DNA of 64,000 nt from Megaleporinus macrocephalus. Taxonomy: Eukaryota; Chordata; Actinopteri; Characiformes; Anostomidae. The DNA is taken from contig CM038717.1 of NCBI GenBank assembly GCA_021613375.1, forward strand, positions 40,550,387 to 40,614,386, given 5' to 3'. Below, one piece after another: positions 37,242 to 46,656 of this stretch. The notes under the pieces are model-generated. The model was not told the origin of the DNA, did not search any database, and saw only the letters and a list, made by a program, of their open reading frames with translations. The position numbers and the translations under genes were made by a program. The stretch's first letter is position 1; every line of letters begins with the position of its first letter.

Positions 37242-38033
37242 GGAGTCGTGTGTGAACAGTAAGCTGTTGTTTTTGTGAAAACTCATTTATACACAGCTGC
37301 TTGATTAAGCCACGCCCACACAAACCGCACTGACATTATGAGCAGTGTTTAAGCACAAGTCACAGTAACTTTAATAATTACACCAGTGGCAGCAACTGGA
37401 CACACGACTGACCACTAGACCACTTCACCCCGGCTCTCTGGTAACTAAAGGATTCTTGATGTGTTCGTGTGATTGTATCCGCTGCAGCTGCTGGTGGAAC
37501 GTTAGCTGTGGAGAAGTACAGTCGCTGATTCTGTACTGCTGGACCAGCAGGACCGCCGGCGGCACCGGCCAGGCCACAATTACAGGCCTGCACACGCCAC
37601 GAGTTCTATTTGTGCCTCCAGCTGATCTCACTGGGAGCTTTCTTTCTAGGGAACAAACTGCAGCAGAGTGAGACAAAAGGGGGCGGAGCAAAATAATATA
37701 TTTAAATTTAAAACATTTTTAAAATCACAAATATCACAAACGACGCAGATTCAGTAAACCTGCTCGCATATGATTAGAATAAAGAACTGCTTTGAAGTGT
37801 AAACAGAGATTCAGATGGGTTTTGGTGTGAGATGATACAGATGGTGTTCACAGTGATGGTGATGTTTCCAGTTCAGTTCTGAGTGTGTTTAAAAAGCTTC
37901 ATAAACAGCGTCCTGCATGTATCCCTCCACCATGAATGGAGTTTAAGACTGAGATCTTCTCTAAACTATCATAAACAGCGTCTCAGAATCAGACAGTGTA
38001 TTTATAACATCTACTGTAAGAACTTTCTGTGAG
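37242..38033. other. No gene recognised
   Basis: Intergenic. ORFs at 37378-37691 overlap on both strands without family features. Confidence 0.45.
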
Positions 38034-38283
38034 GAGCTTTTAGAGGTGGATGTCTGGTTCCACTCACCACCACTGTGAACAGATCTGACTGTATCTAGAA
38101 CAGCTTTTAGAGGTGGACATCTGGTTCCATTCACCTCCACTGGGAACAGATCTTACTGTATCTAGAACAGCTTTTAGAGGTGGACATCTGGTTCCATTCA
38201 CCTCCACTGTGAACAGATCTTACTGTATCTAGAACAGCTTTTAGAGGTGGACATCTGGTTCCATTCACCTCCATTGTGAACAC
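38034..38283 (+). repeat. 67-bp tandem repeat, about four copies
   Basis: cagcttttagaggtgga recurs at 38101 and 38168, giving a 67-bp period. Copies are over 90 percent identical by eye. Confidence 0.9.
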
Positions 38284-38309
38284 AGTCTGAACCATTTTAA
38301 CCGGTTGAT

Positions 38310-41300
38310 TTATTTTTGTGTCTTTTGCAACAGATGTTGTCACAAAACAGCTTTACAGAAAATCTGGGTCCAACCCAGATGAGCGTCGCCAGCGGCAACA
38401 GTCACAAGAAACCTGTCTGTGTGTCTCTTCGTCAGTGTGGTCTGATGCTGAACAGTTGTCCGTCCTGTGATCTGATGCTGCTGCTTCGTCTGCCGGGACC
38501 AGCTGCCCCTGTTTGCCTGCATTCTGGACCAGTTTACCCAGTATGGGTTTTGTGCTGTCCAGTGTTTCGTGGAAAACTCTCCTGCCTCCAGCAGCACCTG
38601 TCTACTTTCTTCTACTTTACAGACACTGAGACACTGAGCGGGTTCTCACTGAGAACAGAGAACTGTAGAAAGTGTTAATAAGCAGAAGGTAACACCGGCA
38701 TGAGATGTCAGCGCCCCCCTGATCCTCCATCAGCAGCGGGACAACATCACCACCATTCTCAGTTCACCATAACACTCTCTGTCACTGACCCCAGATCTGC
38801 TCCTCTTACCCAACAGACACACTAATCACCAAACGCTCCAATGAACACGTAGGATTTTAGTCCAAACTTAAAAACTGAGGCTGTGTCTGCGTCCACAACA
38901 CTGACTGGAAGGTGAACCTTAATCTGGGGGCTTTGAAGAAAAGGCTCCGCCCCCTGGTGTAACTATGTATTGTGGGTACTAACAGCGAGCAGCAGCTTGT
39001 GATCTCAGTGAACGTGTTGGTTCTCAGTGAGAGAGGTTCACTCAGGTTCTCAGGAGCGACGCTGTTTAGCGTTTATATGTCAGTAGAAGAGTTTAGTACT
39101 GGACGCTGAATTTAACTGGTAACCAGTGTAAGTAGATTGAACTGGGCTGCTTAAACATCCTGGTTCTGGTTGGAACTGGTTGCAGTATCTGAACTAACTG
39201 GAGCTCTTTAAGAATTTTACTGGATCCAGAAACTGAACGTTACAGTCATCTACGAGCTGTTCTGAGTCCTGTAGGGTCAGTACAGTTCTGAGTTCAGTAG
39301 TATTACTAGCTGTTCTGAGTCCTGTAGGGTCAGTACAGTTCTGAGTTCAGTAATATTACTAGCTGTTCTGAGTCCTGTAAGTTCAGTACAGTTCTGAGTT
39401 CAGTAATATTACTAGCTGTTCTGAGTCCTGTAGGTTCAGTACAGTTCTGAGTTCAGTAATATTACTAGCTGTTCTGAGTCCTGTAGGGTCAGTACAGTTC
39501 TGAGTTCAGTAATATTACTAGCTGTTCTGAGTCCTGTAGTGTCAGTACAGTTCTGAGTTCAGTAATATTACCAGCTGTTCTGAGTCCTGTAGTGTCAGTA
39601 CAGTTCTGAGTTCAGTAATATTACTTGCTGTTCTGAGTCCTGTAGGGTCAGTACAGTTCTGAGTTCAGTAGTATTACTAGCTGTTCTGAGTCCTGTAGGG
39701 TCAGTACAGTTCTGAGTTCAGTAATATTACTAGCTGTTCTGAGTCCTGTAGGTTCAGTACAGTTCTGAGTTCAGTAATATTACTAGCTGTTCTGAGTCCT
39801 GTAGGTTCAGTACAGTTCTGAGTTCAGTAATATTACTAGCTGTTCTGAGTCCTGTAAGTTCAGTACAGTTCTGAGTTCAGTAATATTACTAGCTGTTCTG
39901 AGTCCTGTAGGTTCAGTACAGTTCTGAGTTCAGTAATATTACTAGCTGTTCTGAGTCCTGTAGGGTCAGTACAGTTCTGAGTTCAGTAATATTACTAGCT
40001 GTTCTGAGTCCTGTAGTGTCAGTACAGTTCTGAGTTCAGTAATATTACCAGCTGTTCTGAGTCCTGTAGTGTCAGTACAGTTCTGAGTTCAGTAATATTA
40101 CTAGCTGTTCTGAGTCCTGTAGGGTCAGTACAGTTCTGAGTTCAGTAATATTACTAGCTGTTCTGAGTCCTGTAGTGTCAGTACAGTTCTGAGTTCAGTA
40201 ATATTACCAGCTGTTCTGAGTCCTGTAGTGTCAGTACAGTTCTGAGTTCAGTAATATTACTTGCTGTTCTGAGTCCTGTAGGGTCAGTACAGTTCTGAGT
40301 TCAGTAGTATTACTAGCTGTTCTGAGTCCTGTAGGGTCAGTACAGTTCTGAGTTCAGTAATATTACTAGCTGTTCTGAGTCCTGTAGGTTCAGTACAGTT
40401 CTGAGTTCAGTAATATTACTAGCTGTTCTGAGTCCTGTAGGTTCAGTACAGTTCTGAGTTCAGTAATATTACTAGCTGTTCTGAGTCCTGTAGGTTCAGT
40501 ACAGTTCTGAGTTTAGTAATATTACTAGCTGTTCTGAGTCCTGTAGGTTCAGTACAGTTCTGGGTTCAGTAATATTACCAGCTGTTCTGAGTCATGTAAG
40601 TTCAGTACAGTTCTGAGTTCAGTAATATTACCTGCTGTTCTGAGTCCTGTAGGGTCAGTACAGTTCTGAGTTCAGTAATATTACAAGCTGTTCTGAGTCG
40701 CGTAGGGTCAGTACAGTTCTGAGTTCAGTAATATTACTTGCTGTTCTGAGTCCTGTAGGGTCAGTACAGTTCTGAGTTCAGTAATATTACTAGCTGTTCT
40801 GTGTCCTGTAGGGTCAGTACAGTTCTGAGTTCAGTAATATTACTTGCTGTTCTGAGTCCTGTAGGGTCAGTACAGTTCTGAGTTCAGTAATATTACTAGC
40901 TGTTCTGTGTCCTGTAGGGTCAGTACAGTTCTGAGTTCAGTAATATTACTCGCTGTTCTGAGTCCTGTAGGGTCAGTACAGTTCTGAGTTCAGTAATCTT
41001 ACTAGCTGTTCTGAGTTCTGTAGGGTCAGTACAGTTCTGAGTTCAGTAATGTTACTATGAAGAAGCTGAAATCCAGACTGAATCTGATCAGGTATGTGGT
41101 TCCTGAGGTAGGTGAGTAGTTGTTGTGCAGCTTCCTCTAAATCTTTTATATGAGGGAAAGATTTGAGATCGGTCTACAATCTGATAGCTCAGAGGTTTAA
41201 GATTAGATTTCTTCATTTGAGGTTTATTTACTGCTAATTGAAGAGATGTAGGGATGTAGACGAGGCTGAGGGAGGAGTTAGGTACTGATAGAAGAGTTCT

Positions 41301-41480
41301 GGTTATTTCTGAGTTCGGTAAGCAGGTCGATGGATTTGAGGAAGAAATGGAGTCAGCTCAGTCTGATGAGGTAAAGCGAAGGATTCCGATCTCTCTTCTT
41401 TCAGGCTGAATGGAAAACTTCTAGTTTAGTGAAGACTGTTTCACTGCTCGGGTCTGGTTTGTGCACTGCAGAGCTTTTAC
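38310..41480 (-). mobile_element. Very old CR1/L2-type LINE split by a satellite
   Basis: The left part (38310-39248) aligns by eye with the 3' half of the 56 kb LINE: gttgtcacaaaacagcttta, aaccagtgtaagtagattga and gaactaactggagctcttta occur in the same order. The right part (41056-41480) resembles the next LINE section (gaaagatttgagatcggtct against the 4.8 kb region). The ORF at 38316-38678 runs opposite to the element and is not a gene. Confidence 0.55.
39249..41055 (+). repeat. 53-bp satellite with 636-bp higher-order period
   Basis: About 34 monomers of 53 bp, each with ctgttctgagtcctgtag and cagtacagttctgagttcag. Variants at the gtagggtc/gtaggttc/gtaagttc/gtagtgtc site form an order that repeats: the rare ttgctg monomer is at 39625 and 40261, exactly 636 bp (12 monomers) apart. 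An earlier block from about 39255 has seven monomers in compatible order. Confidence 0.93.
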
Positions 41481-42430
41481 TGCCTCATTATTTAATTTTT
41501 AGTGAAACCACGTCATCCAGCGTAGAATTAAAGGATCCTCCCCGATGAACAAACACTAGGATTAAAGTGAATTTTATATGAGATTAGACGATGATCCAAT
41601 CTGCTGCAGTCTGATGATCTGATCTGCTGCAGTCTGATAATCTGATCTGCTGCAGTCTGATAATCTGATCTGCTGTGTTTAGCCCAATATCAGAAACAAG
41701 TAGATTTATCCCCCCAAAATGAAACCACTGAAACTGAACAGAACTGTGTTTGGGTTTGTGTTGAGCTGCCTGTTCAGAAATATCCTGCAGTCAGCAGCTT
41801 CACTGAGCCGAGCTCTCGCCTCGCTGGAGTGTCGGGGGTTCGGCCGGGTTTAAACGCGAGGTCAGTGATGAGAGCAGTGAATAACAACGATGATCATATA
41901 TACTGTAATTAACCAGCTTTAGTATAATATGTTGTTATGGTAACAGACTAGGAGGGTTTGGGTTAGCTAACGTTTATATTAACTTTAGTCAGAAAGCACT
42001 CTGAAACGTAAAGTTGCATTACCCTCTGACCACGCCCCAAACCCTAACCCTAACCCTACATGAAAATCAAATAAAATAAATAAAATTAATTAATTAATGA
42101 ATAAATAAAACAGCCTTAGAAATGCTGTCAGAATGTTCCAGAGGGCGCTGTTTGGGACACAGCCTTACTGTCTTAACACCAGGCCTGGAGTCGCTAATTG
42201 GGAGATTTGGGAGGATTCCCGATGGGCCGGCTCATTTCAGTCTTGAGTTTGGGCCGGTTGGATGGGAAAAATAATTTTGACACTTATCTAATCTTCCTCT
42301 TACATTCATTCTCTATCCATCTGACATCACAGCCCCTTACATCGCAGTAGATTAGGTGGGCTCTACCAAATTCTCTTCAAATTAAATACAGCAACAGAAT
42401 AGAGCAAGGAGTCAGTCGGTGGTGACGGAG
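41481..42430. other. No gene recognised
   Basis: Unique-looking, with three true telomeric hexamers (ccctaaccctaaccctaa) at about 42040-42058. Confidence 0.5.
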
Positions 42431-42436
42431 GGCAGA

Positions 42437-43610
42437 AAGAGTCAAGTCTAGTTTATTTGTGTAGCTTTTTATAACGATGTTGTCTCAAAGCAGCTTTACA
42501 GAGTTTTAAAAACAGACAGTTACAACATATACGCACCAGTGAGCAAGAACACCTCCCTCAGACTGGAGGAAGAAACCTTGGGAGGAACCAGACTCACAAG
42601 TGGAGACCCGTCCTCCTCTGATCAAACAGTATTTACAGTTTAAACTAAATACCAAAGAAAAGAGTCTCTGTTTGAAATCTGGATAGCAAAGCTTTAGAAG
42701 CTGCACAGATAGAGGCAGTCTCTGACTGAGGCGGTCTCTGACTGAGGCGGTCTCTGACTGAGGCGGTCTCTGACTGAGTCTTAATGTAAAGTGGGCGGAG
42801 CTGAAACAGTCCCATCCTATCTCAGTGCTGGTAAATCTAGATGGTACAGTGATGTAACTGAGGGTGTAGCAGTAGCACAGATGGACTGGAGAGCTGGTTG
42901 GTGATGGTGGGGAGGTGAGCTGGCTGGTGATGGTGGGGAGGTGAGCTGGCTGGTGATGGTGGGGAGGTAAGCTGGCTGGTGATGGTTGGGAGGTGAGCTG
43001 GCTGGTGATGGTGGGGAGGTGAGCTGTTTGGTGATGGTGGGGAGGTGAGTTGGCTGGTGATGGTGGGGAAGTGAGCTGGCTGGTGATGGTGAGGAGGGGA
43101 GCTGGCTGGTGATGGTGAGGTGGAGGTCCTGATGATCAGTCCTTCAACAGCGTTCAACAGACGGGAGGACAGTCATTTCCTCAGGAGGAGTAAAGAGAGA
43201 GAGTGAGTTGGGCTCGGGAGTGAGACTGTAGAGAATATGAATTTTCAGAATTTTAGAGTGAGGCTGGCGACTCCGGCAGATCTAACTATAACAGCCTAAA
43301 CTAAAAGGAGAGAACCAGAAGGTAACATGGACATGAGACCACCCTGAGACACTGGGATCCCCCCACTCCACCATCAACAAACCTGTGTGATCGTGTGAAG
43401 TGGTGGAAGAGCAGCACCAACATCTCAGTTTACCATCAACCTCTGTGTCCATGAACCTCCTGATCTCCTGCCTTTATCTAAAAAAGATTAATTACCAGAA
43501 GCTACTAAACCAGTATGTTTTCAGTCTAGACTTAAATATTGAGACAGTGTCAGAGTCCCCAGTTAATGTTAATGCCAGGTTAAAAAAAAGAAAGGTGTGG
43601 AAGAAGATGC
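42437..43610 (-). mobile_element. 3' end fragment of the CR1/L2-type LINE
   Basis: Matches the 3' non-coding tail of the 56 kb LINE (cagactggaggaagaaacct, gagttgggctcgggagtgag, gaaccagaaggtaacatgga) in order and orientation, then stops. A 26-bp minisatellite has expanded inside it. Confidence 0.75.
42890..43115 (+). repeat. 26-bp minisatellite within the LINE fragment
   Basis: About eight or nine copies of gagctggctggtgatggtgg plus ggaggt. The 56 kb LINE has a single copy of this motif, so this is a local expansion. Confidence 0.9.
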
Positions 43611-43616
43611 TGCTGA

Positions 43617-44032
43617 ATGTGTGAGATGAACAGACCTGTGTTCGGGGGACAGACTCCAGTTCAGCCGGTAAACAGAGATGTGGAAATCAGGCTGTAGTGT
43701 CAGTTTACAGCTACTGCACAACGTTTGCAACGACAGCTCGGCGTGGTTTGTTTTGTAGAGGCCAGTACACACCATTAATCACACTTATCCAGATTCAAAC
43801 TGAAATAATAATCATAGTTCAGAGGTGTAGTATATTAATAGCCTCATTAATGGAATGTTTTTGTGCTTTCTCTTAACTTACCAGCAGATACCTGAACATA
43901 TACCCAGTAAGAACATTTTCAGAGCCGCTGCTGTTCATTTATTTAGATTCCTCCTCCATGAAAAAAGTGGACCGGATTTGGGCATGAGACTCCCGGGCTG
44001 AAACAGAGACCCACTCCGGCCCTGTCTAACAC
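43617..44032 (+). repeat. Dispersed repeat, copy 2
   Basis: Shares its left part (from tgtgtgagatgaacagacct) and right part (agattcctcctccatgaaaa to cactccggccc) with 17575-18345 but lacks the AT-rich middle. It directly abuts the LINE fragment on its left. Confidence 0.75.
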
Positions 44033-44400
44033 TAATGTTAATCTAGTCTAGTCAGGAAACCTCAACATACATTTATTTATCATTTCATTTCAGCATCATA
44101 CTCCAAAGAAAATCTACTTTTTTGTTTATATATGTATATAATCCAGACACTGCGTGTATAATTTAAAATATTTCTGACAGCAGTAGCCTGTAATGTGGAG
44201 TATCTAGTTTAGTTTGTAAAGTGAGCTTTAATTGGATTTATCTAATAATGATCAGACGTACAGATAATGTTGTATTTTGTTTATTTATTTGTAATTTATT
44301 GTAATTGCACAAAAAAAATGTTCTACATCATTATACAGTGATTTACTACCTTACCTACAGTGGAATCAGATTACAGGTAATGTTTAGGGGACAAGGTGGG
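44033..44400. other. No gene recognised
   Basis: AT-rich sequence upstream of the hyal1-like promoter region. Confidence 0.5.
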
Positions 44401-44593
44401 CTTTAAATAATATTAGCACGTGTCAGTCATCGTTTCACACCGCGTGAAGGTGGGCTTTCCCTTTAACGCGTCAGAGCACGTGCTTTTATTTTGGCACAGA
44501 GGAAATCGCGGTTGTGTGGAATCATATGTTGGAATCGGATTCGGAGTCGACTCCCCCATTCCTCGAGCAGCTCAGTTTAACTCCTCCCAGCTC

Positions 44594-44597
<4 letters not shown>
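44401..44597 (+). promoter_or_regulatory. Candidate hyal1-like promoter with two CACGTG E-boxes
   Basis: CACGTG at 44417-44422 and 44477-44482, 60 bp apart, in agcacgtgtc and agcacgtgct contexts. These are USF/MITF/TFEB-type E-boxes. They lie upstream of a non-coding exon. Since HYAL1 is a lysosomal hydrolase, a TFEB (CLEAR-type) input is possible but not shown. Confidence 0.45.

Positions 44598-44641
<44 letters not shown>
44598..44641 (+). repeat. (CT)n microsatellite
   Basis: About 20 uninterrupted CT dinucleotides directly before the non-coding first exon of the hyal1-like gene. Confidence 0.95.
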
Positions 44642-44642
<1 letters not shown>

Positions 44643-44721
44643 TAAAGTCAGTCTGAGTCGCGAGCTGTAGTTCTGTGAGTTTTAAGGTTTGGAGTCCAGC
44701 TGGTGGTCAGTAAGGCGGCAG
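44642..44721 (+). other. hyal1: Probable non-coding first exon of hyal1-like gene
   Basis: GC-balanced segment ending in aggcggcag before a consensus donor gtaagt at 44722. No ATG in good context. The coding exon starts with its own acceptor at 45739. The 5' limit is a guess. Confidence 0.45.
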
Positions 44722-45739
44722 GTAAGTCCAGAACTTCTCTGCTCGTGTTTGTTTGTTTGTTTGTTTGTTTGGTGGAAGTTTCTTCAGGAATTCTGGGGTT
44801 TTATTCTCTGTTTGTTTTCTAAATCGGAGATTTAGGGACTGAATCATGTAAACAAAATCACAAAATCACTTCCTGACGATGTTAATCGATCCGAACATCA
44901 AACCGCTAGTATTAATTCATAACCGGGACTTTACAACAGCAACAGCGTCACGCGCCCTGTTTCCAGTTTCGAGTTCCGCTTTAGGATTTGCTTTAGTGGA
45001 TCAGCTGATCCCAGACCAGGTCTAAGCCACAGAACAGAACCAGAACAGAACCATAAGCTCCCCATAGCGAGCGCTGACCCTATCTGACCCCTCACGTCCT
45101 CCTCCTCCTCCTCCACGTTTGAGCTGATCGTGGTTTTGATCTTATTAACGTTCACATACATTAAAGTATTAACTTTAAATCCTGATTGGCCAGCAGAGGC
45201 AGCTGCCACCTTGCACCACCCATGTAACCCCCCACCCCAGGGGTCTCCGGGGTGTTTTACAAAGCAGAATTTCTCAGTCGACCAAATAAATAAATCTAAA
45301 GTTGACTGTCCAATAAGAATGTCTCTCAGCTGTTTTCCTATTGGACGGGCTTGATTCTGAGCGATGGCGCTGCGTCCCCACTGGTGAGTCACTCCATCAC
45401 GGCTGGTCACGTCTCCATGACTACTGGTTGATGGCTGTGAGGGAGTGTCACGTCTCCTAATTTAATACAGTCTGTATGAATCCAGCAGGAAGAACTTCTC
45501 GCGTTCTGTTGGACCTCCTCTGTGGTGGAGGTGGCAGTTCTGCTTGACGTGGGGGAGGATTATGGGTAATGGGTCGTTCAGTATAACGTATACTTTTGTT
45601 AAAATAAATTACTCCCATCGGTGAAGCTACCTTTTGAAATCAGACCTCGACTTGCCTTCATTTACATTTAAATTGAGTCGAGTCATCTCGCTGCAGAGGT
45701 TCTTGCTGGAGTTCTTTTATGTTCTCTGTCATTTTCCAG
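44722..45739. other. Probable 5' UTR intron of hyal1-like gene
   Basis: Has a (GTTT)n run at about 44749-44772. ORFs at 44931-45410 show no family features. Confidence 0.45.
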
Positions 45740-46656
45740 GTATGGATGCTGCTGCGTACTGGACGTGTCCTCTGGTCTTCCTCAGCGTTTTCGTGTCCTC
45801 TCCCGTCCTGGCCCGTCCACTCGAGTCGTTGTCCCAGCTCCCGTTCTTCACAGTCTGGAACGCTCCAACCGAGCGGTGCGCATCTCGCTTTGGTGTTGAT
45901 CTGGACTTGAGTGTCTTTGATATTGTCCAAAACCTGAACCAGATGTTCACCGGTGACAACATCACCATCTTCTACTCCAGCAGGTTGGGCTTCTATCCTC
46001 ACTATGATCGTCAGAACAAACCAGTGTACGGAGGGGTTCCTCAGAATGCCAGCCTGAGGGACCACATCTGGCAAGCCGACTCCGACCTGCGGAAGGCCAT
46101 CCCAGACCGGGACTTCCAAGGGCTTGCCGTGGTGGACTGGGAGGACTGGAGGCCGCTGTGGGAGCGGGACTGGGACAGTAAGGAAGTGTACTGGCAGGGC
46201 TCTAGGGCACTGGTGAAGGCCAAACATCCAGACTGGAAGCCAGAGCAGGTTGAAGCGGAAGCTATAAAGGACTTTGAGGGGGCGGCACGGGCCTTCATGG
46301 AAGAGACCCTGAAGCTGGGCCAGAGGGAGCGGCCAGCCGGGCTGTGGGGCTTCTATGGCTTTCCCTGCTGCTACAACAACCAGTACAAGAAGAACCAGAC
46401 CTACTCCGGAGAGTGCCCACCACTGGAGGTTAAAAGGAACGACATGCTTTCCTGGCTGTGGAATGCGAGCACCGCCCTGTATCCCGATATTTACCTGGAT
46501 CTGGCGCTCAGGGGTCGCAGCCGTGATGTTCAGCTGTACTCCCGATATCGAATCCTGGAAGGCTTGAGGGTGAGAGAGCAGGTGACTCCCATCAAACCAC
46601 CCGTCATCCCGTATGCCCGGATCGTCTTCACCTACTCGCTGGAGTTCCTCTCGCAG
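45740..46656 (+). CDS. hyal1: hyal1-like first coding exon
   Basis: Acceptor ends at 45739, two bases before the ATG. It encodes residues 1-305 with D132, E134, C209 and Y251. The donor is the less usual gtcagc after tcgcag. Confidence 0.88.

Noticed and set aside
38316..38678. 120-codon plus-strand ORF
   Set aside because: It lies on the strand opposite an old LINE 3' region and shows no family features.
45658..46227. 189-codon antisense ORF over the hyal1-like exon
   Set aside because: Shadow frame of a conserved coding exon, with no recognisable domain.
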